From contig CBDBMH010000002.1 of NCBI GenBank assembly GCA_965207275.1, positions 62,001 to 126,000 on the forward strand: 64,000 bases of DNA, given 5' to 3'. The translations under genes were made by a program, and so were the position numbers. The notes under the pieces were generated by a model, which was given only the letters and a program-made list of their open reading frames with translations, was not told where the DNA came from and did no database searches. Of this stretch, positions 42,803 through 50,524 are shown in pieces. The first letter of the stretch is position 1; each line of letters begins with the position of its first letter. Source of the DNA: Bin22 sp965207275. Its GTDB lineage: Bacteria > Chloroflexota > Dehalococcoidia > Lucifugimonadales > UBA3495.

Positions 42803-43181
42803 GACGCTCAACCCGGTCAAGCGGGGCAACAAGCGCCGCCGGGCGCGCAACTGGAAAGCCTGGCAGCTCTACTCCCCGGACGGCGAAACCTGCCGGTTCT
42901 GCCCCCACGGGGCCGCCGACCACCTGACCAGTTCCCGTCAGCCCCATTTCTACCGGCCCGCCACCGAAGCGGAGCGCCGGGACCCCTTCGAGAAGCTCTA
43001 CCGCCACGATCTCCCCAGCCGCGACTCGGTGCTGGTGAAGCGCATCGTCGTCGCCAACCGCGCCGAACTGCTCACCGCCTTCTGCGTCGAGTGCGCCAAA
43101 GCCAAGGGCACCAGCCAGGTGCTCTGCTACCAGCGCACCCTGGCCAAAGGCGAGGTGGTGGGCCTGAAGACCTGCGACTAA
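42795..43181 (+). CDS. Small protein with cysteine pairs, possible zinc-binding
   Basis: 128 residues. A basic N-terminus (RGNKRRRARNWKAWQLY) is followed by ETCRFCPHGAADH, then FCVECAKAKGTSQVLCYQR. The CxxC pairs with a nearby His suggest a zinc-binding fold. No named family. Translationally coupled to the gene before it. Confidence 0.55.
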   Translation: MDRTLNPVKRGNKRRRARNWKAWQLYSPDGETCRFCPHGAADHLTSSRQPHFYRPATEAERRDPFEKLYRHDLPSRDSVLVKRIVVANRAELLTAFCVECAKAKGTSQVLCYQRTLAKGEVVGLKTCD

Positions 43182-43199
43182 TTCACAAGGAGAAACGAC

Positions 43200-44234
43200 A
43201 TGAGACTAGCTGCTCAGGCAAAAGGCGGGTACTACCCGACCCCGCTGCGGGTGGTGGACCTGCTCACCGAACTTATTGACAGCCCCCCAGCCTACGGCCG
43301 GCCGGGGCAGACCCTCCGCGTCCTGGACCCCTGCTGCGGGGGCGGAGACGCCCTGGCGCAACTGGCCGACGGCCTGCGCCGCGCCAACACCCTGCCTGTG
43401 GAGACCTACGGGGTGGAACTGCACCGGGACCGGGCCGAGGAAGCCCAGGAACTGCTGGACCGCGCCCTGGCCTGCGACCTGTTCGCCACCTCCATCGCCA
43501 ACGGCGTCTTCGGGGTGCTGCTCTTGAACCCACCCTATGATTTTGACTCGGAGGACAAGCGTACCGAACACTCCTTCCTCACGCACTGCACCCGGTATCT
43601 CGCCGAAGGCGGGTTGCTGGTGTTCATCGTTCCCAGGCAGCGCCTCTCCGTCTCGGCCCGCTACCTGGCCTCCCACTACCGGGACCTGCGCTGCTGGTAC
43701 TTCCCGGAACCGGAGCGGGAAGCCTTCGACCAGGTGGTCCTGATGGGCTGCCGCAAGGCCGAACCCAGCCCCGACGCGCGGGCCGAGGGGCAGGTGCGGG
43801 CCTGGGCCGAGGAAGAGCCGGAGGAGCTGTACCACGGGGCCTATCGGGTCTATGACCCGCCGGGCGCCGCCGGCGGCGACATCCTCTTCGCCACCCGCAC
43901 CGTGGACCCCCTGGCGGCGGTGGCCGAGGCCCGCAGGAACGGCCTGTGGGCCAGCCCCGACGTGACCGACACCCTCTGGCCGGTGGGGGACCAGCGCACC
44001 CGCCCGCTGATGCCGCTGCGTCGCGGCCACCTGGCCATGCTGGTGGCGGCGGGCTTCCTGGACAACCTGGCGCTGGAGGCCGACGGGCGGCGGGTCCTGG
44101 TCAAGGGGCGCACCGGCAAGGAGAAGGTGCTGGCCGAGGAGACCGAGAACACCGAGGTCTACCGGGAGAAGCTCAAGACCACCGTGGTGGCCCTGGACCT
44201 GGACAGCGGCGACATCACCGACATCTCCGCCTGA
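43200..44234 (+). CDS. DUF6094-type SAM-dependent DNA methyltransferase
   Basis: 344 residues. GGYYPTPLRVVDLL at the N-terminus, then VLDPCCGGGDALAQLA (SAM-binding motif I, about 42-56), TYGVELHRDRAEEA, and LLNPPYDFDS (NPPY catalytic motif, about 108) define an N6-adenine-type methyltransferase of the DUF6094 group found on plasmids and phages. There is no cognate restriction subunit adjacent, so it may be an orphan protecting the element or regulating it. It precedes the large helicase. Confidence 0.8.
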   Translation: MRLAAQAKGGYYPTPLRVVDLLTELIDSPPAYGRPGQTLRVLDPCCGGGDALAQLADGLRRANTLPVETYGVELHRDRAEEAQELLDRALACDLFATSIANGVFGVLLLNPPYDFDSEDKRTEHSFLTHCTRYLAEGGLLVFIVPRQRLSVSARYLASHYRDLRCWYFPEPEREAFDQVVLMGCRKAEPSPDARAEGQVRAWAEEEPEELYHGAYRVYDPPGAAGGDILFATRTVDPLAAVAEARRNGLWASPDVTDTLWPVGDQRTRPLMPLRRGHLAMLVAAGFLDNLALEADGRRVLVKGRTGKEKVLAEETENTEVYREKLKTTVVALDLDSGDITDISA

Positions 44235-44273
44235 CGCGGCAGACACAACCCCACTTATACAAGGAAGGTTGCC

Positions 44274-44468
44274 ATGCAGATGATCCTGACTCTGGACGCC
44301 TGCGCCCGGTGCGGGCAGCCCATCCAGCCCGGTCAGCCGGTGAAGCAGACCGCCACGGTGGACATCATCGGCGGCCGGGTGGTGGCTTCCACGCCGCGCT
44401 CCTGGCACCTCAAGGGCGGATGCCCCGGCGACGCGGATGGCAGAGCGCCCGTCCACCCCACCGGCTAG
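44274..44468 (+). CDS. Small CxxC protein
   Basis: 64 residues: LDACARCGQPIQPGQPVKQT, a likely zinc knuckle, then WHLKGGCPGDADG supplying a further cysteine. Too small to classify. Followed by the strongest intrinsic terminator of the region. Confidence 0.5.
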   Translation: MQMILTLDACARCGQPIQPGQPVKQTATVDIIGGRVVASTPRSWHLKGGCPGDADGRAPVHPTG

Positions 44469-44495
44469 ACGGCTGGCAATCCAGCCGCCACACGA

Positions 44496-44540
44496 AGGCC
44501 CCGCCCTTCCCTACCGGGAACCGGGCGGGGCCTCGCTTTT
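44496..44540 (+). terminator. Strong intrinsic terminator
   Basis: AGGCCCCGCCC (44496-44506) pairs perfectly with GGGCGGGGCCT (44523-44533), then CGCTTTTTCC. Confidence 0.8.
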
Positions 44541-44580
44541 TCCAATCCCCCAACGCATCCCCAACATAAGGAGACTACCC

Positions 44581-46989
44581 ATGAACCTGGGAGAGTTCAT
44601 CGACACCTTCAAAGAGGCCATCGCCCGAAGGGTGGTGGAGTCCTACCCGCCCCTGTACCGGCCCTCGGAAAACGAGGCCAGGCTGCCCCACCTGCTGCGC
44701 ACTCCCCTGGGGGCGCAGGCCGACGCCATCCGGGGCGCGGCCCTGTCCCTGCAAGCCCACCGGGGCACCACCGTGGTGGGCGAGATGGGCACGGGCAAAT
44801 CGTTCATCGGCGCGGCGGCGGCCCACGCCGCCGGGTTCCGGCAGGTCTTGATCCTCTGCCCGCCGCATCTGACCAAGAAGTGGAAGCGGGAGGTGGAGCA
44901 GACGGTCCCGTTGGCCCGGACCGCCATCGTTACCTCCATCACCGACCTGGAACGGCTGCGCCTCTCCGCCGGCTCCGGCCCGCTGTTCGCGGTGATGAGC
45001 CGGGAGCGGGCCAAGCTGTCCTACCGCTGGCAGCCCTCGGTGATCCAGCGGTGGGCCACCGAAAACGGACGCCTGGTGCGAGACGAGGAGACCGGTGAGC
45101 CGTTTCAAGTACCCTGCTGCGCCACCTGCTACGGCCAGGTGACGGACAAGGACGGCGTGCCTCTCACCGACGCCGAGCTGCGCCGGCGCAAGCGCGACTG
45201 CGCCCGCTGCGGCGCTCCCCTGTGGCAGGCCGACGGCTCCGGTCCCCGTCGCTATCCGCTGGCCGACTACGTGAAGAACCGGATGCGGGGCTTCTTCGAT
45301 CTGCTGGTCGGGGATGAAATTCACGAGTACAAGGGCCGTGGCTCGGCCCAGGGCATCGCCGCCGGGGTGCTGGCCGACGTGATCGGCAAGTCCCTCAGCC
45401 TGTCGGGAACCCTTATGGGCGGCTACTCTAGCACGCTGTTCCACCTGCTCTACCGGTTCAGCCCGGAGCTGCGAGCCGAGTTCGGCCACTCCGAGGAAAG
45501 CCGCTGGATACAGCGCTACGGCTTCCTGGAGGAGACCGTGCGCTACCCCGACGACGACGGCGCCTTCGAGGACGGGCGCACCAGCCGGCGCAAGGGATTC
45601 CGCAAAACGGTCAGCGAAAAGCCCGGCCTGGTCCCGGCGGCGCTGTTCCACATAATCGGCAACTCCGTCTTCCTCAAGCTGGCGGACGTGGCCTCCGCCC
45701 TGCCGCCCTACGAGGAACAGATACTCCTGTCGGGGATGGACTCGGAGACGGACCGCACCGGCCACTCCCAGCGCAGCGCCTACAACCAGGTCTTCGCCGA
45801 ACTGCACGAGGCTCTGGTCGAGGCGCTGAAGAAGGGTTCCAAGCGCTTGCTGGCAACCTACCTGCAAACCCTTCTCGCCTACCCAGACGGCTGCACCCAC
45901 GGCGAGACGGTGTTCGACCCGGCCAGCGGCAAGCTCATCGTCCAGGTGCCGCCCCTGTCCGAGGAGAAGATCTACCCCAAGGAGCAGGCTCTCGTTGACC
46001 TGGTGGCGGCGGAACGGCTGGCGGGCCGGAGGGTGCTGGTGTACGCCACCCACACCGGAACCCGGGACATCACCGGGCGGATGGACGACATCCTGACCCG
46101 GCACGGATTCAAGGTGGCGGTGATGAAGGCCGACGCCGTGGCCCCGGACCGCCGGGAAGCCTGGGTCGCCGATAGGGTCAAGGAAGGGGTGGACGTGGTG
46201 ATCTGCCATCCCCGCCTGGTGCAGACAGGGTTGGACCTCATCGACTTTCCAACATTGTGTTGGTTCGAGACGGATTACAGCGTCTACACCATGCGCCAGG
46301 CGTCGCGCCGGTCCTGGCGTATCGGGCAGCGGCATCCGGTGAAGGTCATCTACATGGCCTACCGGGGGACCTTGCAGGCCGACGCACTGAAGCTGGTGGC
46401 CAAGAAGCTGCAATCGTCCCTGGCGGTGGAGGGGGAACTGCCCGAGGAGGGGCTGGCCGCCTACGGCGACGACGGCGACGACCTGATGATGGCCCTGGCC
46501 CGGCAGGTGGTCAGCGGGGACGCCCAGGAGGATGCCGAGACCCTGGAAGCGGTCTTCGCCCAGGCGCGGGACGCCGAGGCCAGCGCCGAGGAGTTCCTGG
46601 TGGACGACGGCTGGAAGGCGCCGGACACCGAACCGGAGCTTGAGCCGGTGGCGGTGGAAGTCCACGGCAACGGCAACGGGCATCACGACGCCCTGGGTCC
46701 GATGGAGGAGCTGGTCCTGGGCAACGACAGCCACGCCAACGGAAATGGGAACGGTCACCACAGCCTGCTCTCCACCGGAGACGGGACCAGCGGCAACGGG
46801 AACGGCCACCACGACGAACCCGCCGAAGGGCAGCAGTCGCTGTTCTCCTGGGCCGAGTTCCTGGCCGCCGAACCGGCCCGGCCCAGCGGACGGAACGGCA
46901 AGCCGAAGACGGCTTCCGCCTCCCTGTTCCAGTGGGCTCTGGACCAGGAACAGGAACGGGAGAAGGAGCCGGTGGGCGCGGGACGGTAG
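44581..46989 (+). CDS. SNF2/superfamily-2 helicase-like ATPase
   Basis: 802 residues. VVGEMGTGKSFIGAAAA (Walker A, about 66-80), RQVLILCPPHLTKKW (motif Ia), a cysteine-rich insertion (CCATCYGQ ... CARCGAP, about 178-220), LVGDEIHEYKG (DEIH box, about 242) and LSGTLMGG (motif III). The helicase C domain has GRRVLVYATHT, DVVICHPRLVQTGLDL and RQASRRSWRIGQ (motif VI, about 570). The C-terminal about 130 residues are a low-complexity tail with repeated GNGNGHH and end in short helices (QSLFSWAEFLA, ASLFQWALDQE). It probably remodels DNA or DNA-protein complexes of the element. The zinc-like insertion is unusual. Confidence 0.85.
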   Translation: MNLGEFIDTFKEAIARRVVESYPPLYRPSENEARLPHLLRTPLGAQADAIRGAALSLQAHRGTTVVGEMGTGKSFIGAAAAHAAGFRQVLILCPPHLTKKWKREVEQTVPLARTAIVTSITDLERLRLSAGSGPLFAVMSRERAKLSYRWQPSVIQRWATENGRLVRDEETGEPFQVPCCATCYGQVTDKDGVPLTDAELRRRKRDCARCGAPLWQADGSGPRRYPLADYVKNRMRGFFDLLVGDEIHEYKGRGSAQGIAAGVLADVIGKSLSLSGTLMGGYSSTLFHLLYRFSPELRAEFGHSEESRWIQRYGFLEETVRYPDDDGAFEDGRTSRRKGFRKTVSEKPGLVPAALFHIIGNSVFLKLADVASALPPYEEQILLSGMDSETDRTGHSQRSAYNQVFAELHEALVEALKKGSKRLLATYLQTLLAYPDGCTHGETVFDPASGKLIVQVPPLSEEKIYPKEQALVDLVAAERLAGRRVLVYATHTGTRDITGRMDDILTRHGFKVAVMKADAVAPDRREAWVADRVKEGVDVVICHPRLVQTGLDLIDFPTLCWFETDYSVYTMRQASRRSWRIGQRHPVKVIYMAYRGTLQADALKLVAKKLQSSLAVEGELPEEGLAAYGDDGDDLMMALARQVVSGDAQEDAETLEAVFAQARDAEASAEEFLVDDGWKAPDTEPELEPVAVEVHGNGNGHHDALGPMEELVLGNDSHANGNGNGHHSLLSTGDGTSGNGNGHHDEPAEGQQSLFSWAEFLAAEPARPSGRNGKPKTASASLFQWALDQEQEREKEPVGAGR

Positions 46990-47004
46990 ACCGCAAAGGC
47001 ACAC

Positions 47005-47037
47005 GGAAGGGGCCGCCGGTGAAACGGCGGCCCTTCC
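47005..47037 (+). terminator. Hairpin after the helicase gene
   Basis: GGAAGGGGCCGCCG pairs with CGGCGGCCCTTCC around GTGAAA with one bulge; no T-run. Confidence 0.5.
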
Positions 47038-47084
47038 GCATTTCGCAAGGTAACCCAAACGCAACTGACACAAGGAGAAGCATC

Positions 47085-47290
47085 ATGGCACGTGTATTTG
47101 TGTACGACGACCGCGAGTTCCCCGACCCCGACCCCGAAATGAGCGTGGAGCAGGTGAAAGCGACGCTTGCGGATTTCTACGGCGAGATCGCCAACGCCTC
47201 GGTGAAGGGACCCAGCGGGGCGAGGACACCATTTTCGAGTTCCAGCGGCGGGTGGGCACCAAGGGCGCCGACACCCCCGCCCACAGCTAG
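47085..47290 (+). pseudogene. PRTRC protein C homologue with a one-base frameshift
   Basis: The reading frame from ATG 47085 (AAGGAGAAG upstream) gives MARVFVYDDREFPDPDPEMS then QVKATLADFYGEIANASVKG, which matches the small PRTRC system protein C. At about 47212-47216 the family-like continuation (EDTIFEFQRRVGTKGADTPA) moves to another frame and stops at 47290. The total of 206 bases is one short of a multiple of three, as if a C was lost from GGACCC(C)AGCGGGG. In the unshifted frame translation would run on into the next gene. This could be a genuine disruption, a sequencing error or programmed frameshifting. Protein C is regarded as the ubiquitin-like component of the cassette (established for the family with moderate certainty). 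Confidence 0.7.
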
Positions 47291-47302
47291 GGAGGCAACG
47301 AC

Positions 47303-47533
47303 ATGGACAACCAGACCCTGGCCGGTCTGCTGGCGGCAACCCCGCCGGCGGACCTCCGAATCATCGAGCTCACGGCGGAGCTCACCCTTCCCGACGGCAG
47401 CCTGGACCTGGACGCGGCGGCGGCCCGGCAGGCGGAGGTGGAACTGGCCTGCACCCAGGCCCAGGACTACGCCGCCGCCACCCGGCGGCTGCTGGAGGCG
47501 ATGAAATGGCAACTGCGGCCCCGCCGCTCCTGA
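47303..47533 (+). CDS. Small helical protein in the PRTRC locus
   Basis: 76 residues: TLAGLLAATPPADLRIIELT, a short strand LTLPDGSLDLDAAAARQAEV and a helix DYAAATRRLLEAMKWQL. No family recognised. GGGAGGCAACGAC precedes the ATG. It overlaps the next gene by 28 bases and lies between C and the predicted F-type gene, so it is likely part of the same operon. Confidence 0.55.
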   Translation: MDNQTLAGLLAATPPADLRIIELTAELTLPDGSLDLDAAAARQAEVELACTQAQDYAAATRRLLEAMKWQLRPRRS

Positions 47534-48348
47534 GCGACCTGGCCGGGCTGCTCCTGCGGCGTCCGCCGTCGCTGCACGAGCTGATCGCCCGGCTGGGCTG
47601 CGCCGAGGATTACGCCTGGTTTACCGGGCTGGTGCGCCGCCTCTTTCCCGAAGAGGCGGAGGCGGCGCTGGCAACTGCCGACGTGGGCGAGAAGCTGGAT
47701 AACTTCGCCCGACTGTTCCAGGAAAGGCACTTCCCCCTCTACGCCCCCTTCATCGAGTTCTTTGCCGACGAGGGGGAGGACCCGCCCTTCACCTGGCTGC
47801 GCCGGGGCATCCCCTTCCAGTTGATGGGCTTCGGCTACGACGGCCTGCACGAGATGTGGGACGGCTACCGGGAGGGCCTCTCGGCCCTGGCGCTGCTGGC
47901 CCAACCCCCCGACACCTACTACGACGAACCCGGCGGCTTGCGCACCGCCTGGCTGGAGTGCGCCGCCCAGCGCATTCCCCAGGAAACGCTGGAGCGGATT
48001 CCGCGAGGCGGCATACTCCTCGAAGCTCTCACCCACGCCGTCGAGGAAACCGGGTACCAGGGCGCGGCCCAGGCCGCCGCCTGGGTGCGGGCTGAGACCG
48101 GCAACTTCTTTCTCGACCATTGCTACGAGGACGGCGAGTACGAAGGCTTCTGCGATCCCTGGGAGGACGAGATCATCCAGGAAGGCACCGAGGAGTGGGG
48201 CAAGGCCGACCGGCTCATCGGCTCGGTGTGCCGTCTGGCCGACTGGCTGGAGGAGGACCTGCCGGGCCGCTTCGCCGAACTTCTGGACTTCATCCTGCCC
48301 CGGCTGCCCCTTCAAGAAAAGGAGGAAAGCGATGATGACGACCGATGA
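47506..48348 (+). CDS. PRTRC-locus protein, F-like by position
   Basis: 280 residues, acidic. A helical N-terminus (LLSDLAGLLLRRPPSLHELI, EEAEAALATADVGEKLDNFA) is followed by IPFQLMGFGYDGLHEMWDGY, FLDHCYEDGEYEGFCDPWED and ADRLIGSVCRLADWLEEDLP. In known PRTRC cassettes a protein called F sits between C and B; position and size suggest the same here, but I cannot confirm sequence homology. Its end overlaps the protein B gene. Confidence 0.5.
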   Translation: MATAAPPLLSDLAGLLLRRPPSLHELIARLGCAEDYAWFTGLVRRLFPEEAEAALATADVGEKLDNFARLFQERHFPLYAPFIEFFADEGEDPPFTWLRRGIPFQLMGFGYDGLHEMWDGYREGLSALALLAQPPDTYYDEPGGLRTAWLECAAQRIPQETLERIPRGGILLEALTHAVEETGYQGAAQAAAWVRAETGNFFLDHCYEDGEYEGFCDPWEDEIIQEGTEEWGKADRLIGSVCRLADWLEEDLPGRFAELLDFILPRLPLQEKEESDDDDR

Positions 48349-49045
48349 CACGCACCGGACCGAGTGGTCCGTGCCGGGTCACGACGACGTGCCCCGGGAC
48401 ACCCTCCAGGCGCAACTGGAGGTCTACAACGAGACCGTGCTGCTGCGGGGCTTCGAGGGAGACCGCACCTGGGTCAGGACCGTTTCGGCGGACGAGATCG
48501 CCAACGTGTTCACCCGGCACCTGGGCTTCGCCTCGGGGATGCTGCCCGACAACGCCCTCTGGTGGAGCCAGGGCGAGACCGGGCAGGTGGTGGCGCTGTG
48601 GCGCCCGCCCCAGGTCTGGCCGGTGGCCCTGCAACGGGAGGCGTTCCAGCCTCCCGCCCGGCTGCGGCTGCCCATGCCGGGGCTGGTATTCGTCTGCTCG
48701 CCGGGACGGGCGCCCTGGGTCTACGCCGCCCTGGAACGGCCCGCGGACCCGGACCAGCGGCTGTACCGCGCTCCCGCCTTCAACGTCTTCAGCGACGGGC
48801 GCACCTGCCCCGGCAGCCACCGCTTCCCTGAAGAGGTGGCACTGATACCCGAGTCCTTCTTCCAGTCCTTCTTTTCCCTTACCGGAGACACCAGGGACCG
48901 GTCGAAGAAGCACCCCGACAACCTGCAAGCCTTATGGGAGGAACTTGATGGACAGGCTGACTACCCGGTTGAGGACCTGGTTCCCCAATGCACCGTGGGC
49001 CGCGTCATGGCGGCCGGCGAAGGGCGGCGAGGCTATTATCCCTAA
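48332..49045 (+). CDS. PRTRC protein B (prokaryotic E2-like)
   Basis: 237 residues; AAGGAGG precedes the tandem ATGs. The order TLQAQLEVYNETVLLRGFEG, NALWWSQGETGQVVALWRPP, LPMPGLVFVCSPGRAPWVYA and PAFNVFSDGRTCPGSH fits PRTRC protein B, placed in the prokaryotic E2 ubiquitin-conjugating-like group. The Cys in GRTCPGS is in the position expected for an E2-type active site (inference). It overlaps the JAB protein gene by about 98 bases in another frame, an unusually long overlap. Confidence 0.75.
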   Translation: MMTTDDTHRTEWSVPGHDDVPRDTLQAQLEVYNETVLLRGFEGDRTWVRTVSADEIANVFTRHLGFASGMLPDNALWWSQGETGQVVALWRPPQVWPVALQREAFQPPARLRLPMPGLVFVCSPGRAPWVYAALERPADPDQRLYRAPAFNVFSDGRTCPGSHRFPEEVALIPESFFQSFFSLTGDTRDRSKKHPDNLQALWEELDGQADYPVEDLVPQCTVGRVMAAGEGRRGYYP

Positions 49046-49685
49046 TCCGGTGCCTGCGCCGGTGGGCTACCTGGTGAACCTTCCCGCCGGTCTTTCTGGC
49101 AGCCAAGGCATTGGCTTTGACTACGTTCTCGGATTGGGCGGCCTCTACGTCCAGTCCGAGAGCGCCCACCTGACGGCGCGGGTGCTGGTCGCTCCCGCCC
49201 AGGTGCGGGGGCTGGATTCCGTTTCCGAGAAGCTGGAACTGGCCCACGGCCTCATTCCGGCCCGTGTGTTCGCGCTGGGGCTGGGCTGGATGCTGGCCGC
49301 CCCGGACACCGAGCGGTTCTTCGCGGTGCGCTGGGACGGGAACGCCTACCGGCTGGTGGTGCCGCCCCAGGAGGGGACGGGTTCGTCCCTGTCCTACCAA
49401 CCTCCGGCTGGCGTCGTCGCCGAGTTCCACTCCCACGCCAGCCACCGGGCCTTCTTCTCGGCCACCGACGACAGGGACGAGCAGGGGTTCCGCATCTACG
49501 GCGTCGTGGGACGCCTGGACACCCCCACTCCTGAATTGATCCTGCGCCTCGGCATCTACGGCCACTTCGCCCCGCTGCGCTGGCAGCAGGTCTTCAACGG
49601 CCCCAACCCTGGCCTGTGGCTGGTGAATGAGGAACCGGAACCTGCGTCAACCAACCCGCTAATTAACCCAAGCATGAGGAGGTAA
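48948..49685 (+). CDS. PRTRC protein A (JAB/MPN protease-like)
   Basis: 245 residues from ATG 48948 (a TTG one codon earlier is possible; GGGAGG lies upstream). The C-terminal JAB domain contains GVVAEFHSHASHRAFFSATD and DRDEQGFRIYGVVG (about 155-195), with the metal ligands HxH...S..D and a preceding Glu. In ubiquitin-like bacterial systems such JAB proteins remove or process the modifier. Its N-terminal half (GYLVNLPAGLSGSQGIGFDY) is typical of PRTRC A. Confidence 0.8.
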   Translation: MDRLTTRLRTWFPNAPWAASWRPAKGGEAIIPNPVPAPVGYLVNLPAGLSGSQGIGFDYVLGLGGLYVQSESAHLTARVLVAPAQVRGLDSVSEKLELAHGLIPARVFALGLGWMLAAPDTERFFAVRWDGNAYRLVVPPQEGTGSSLSYQPPAGVVAEFHSHASHRAFFSATDDRDEQGFRIYGVVGRLDTPTPELILRLGIYGHFAPLRWQQVFNGPNPGLWLVNEEPEPASTNPLINPSMRR

Positions 49686-49690
49686 CAACC

Positions 49691-50476
49691 ATGCCCTACT
49701 ACCTGGACAACCAGTTCCTGCTGGACAACCCCTGGATCACCGTGGTGGGCTGCGGCGGCACCGGCGGCTTCGTCGCCGAGGGACTCTGCCGGCTCTTCCA
49801 GGGCCGCGACGCCACCATCGTCCTGGTGGACCACGACCGGGTGGAACCCCACAACCTGCTGCGCCAGAATTTCTACGCCGATGATGTCGGCAAGTTCAAG
49901 AGCCAGGCCCTGGCCGACCGGCTGGCCCAAGCCTACAGCCGGCCCGTGGGTTACTCGGTCTATCCCTTCAGGGAGGAGGAGTGCCGCTACCCCGGCCTTT
50001 CCTCCCACGACGGCCTGGTCATCGGCTGCGCCGACAACGCTGCCGCCCGGCGGGCCATGGCCGACTGCCTGCCCGGGGACCCCTGCCGCTGGCTCATCGA
50101 CGCCGGCAACGACACCAATTGGGGCCAGGTCTTGATTGGAAACGTCGCCGAGCCGGTGTTCCTGGAGGAACCGCCCTTCACCGGCGACACCTGCCACCTG
50201 GCCCCGTCGCCCACCCTGCAACGGCCCGACCTGCTGACCGCCGTGTCCACCCGTCCGCCCGACGTGGACTGCGCGGCGGCCCTGGACCTCACCGACCAGG
50301 ACCCCACCATCAACCAGATGATGGCGTCGCTGGTACTCCAGGTGGTCCGGCGCATGGTGGCGGGCACCTGCCCCTTCCTGGCCCTCTACCTGGACATGGA
50401 CCAGGGCACGGTCAGTCCCAGCTACGTCACCCCGGAGGCGGTGTCCCGGCTGGTGGACCGCACCCACGCCGGGTGA
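49691..50476 (+). CDS. PRTRC ThiF-family (E1-like) protein
   Basis: 261 residues. The Rossmann nucleotide-binding loop WITVVGCGGTGGFVAEGL (about 15-32), TIVLVDHDRVEPHNLLRQNF (acidic residue, Asn and Arg of the adenylation site) and GKFKSQALADRL (Lys) are the E1/ThiF/MoeB signature. GLVIGCADNAAARRAM completes the fold. It would adenylate the C-terminus of a small modifier. Two candidate catalytic cysteines are in GDTCHLAP and DVDCAAAL. The gene lies 5 bases after the JAB gene. Confidence 0.85.
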   Translation: MPYYLDNQFLLDNPWITVVGCGGTGGFVAEGLCRLFQGRDATIVLVDHDRVEPHNLLRQNFYADDVGKFKSQALADRLAQAYSRPVGYSVYPFREEECRYPGLSSHDGLVIGCADNAAARRAMADCLPGDPCRWLIDAGNDTNWGQVLIGNVAEPVFLEEPPFTGDTCHLAPSPTLQRPDLLTAVSTRPPDVDCAAALDLTDQDPTINQMMASLVLQVVRRMVAGTCPFLALYLDMDQGTVSPSYVTPEAVSRLVDRTHAG

Positions 50477-50524
50477 ACGGCTCAAGTGAACGCAGTCCGA
50501 CACTAAACAAGGAGATTAGCAACC

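Noticed and set aside
44575..47073. 832-residue minus-strand ORF opposite the helicase
   Set aside because: Shadow frame; the plus-strand helicase has intact motifs and ribosome binding site.
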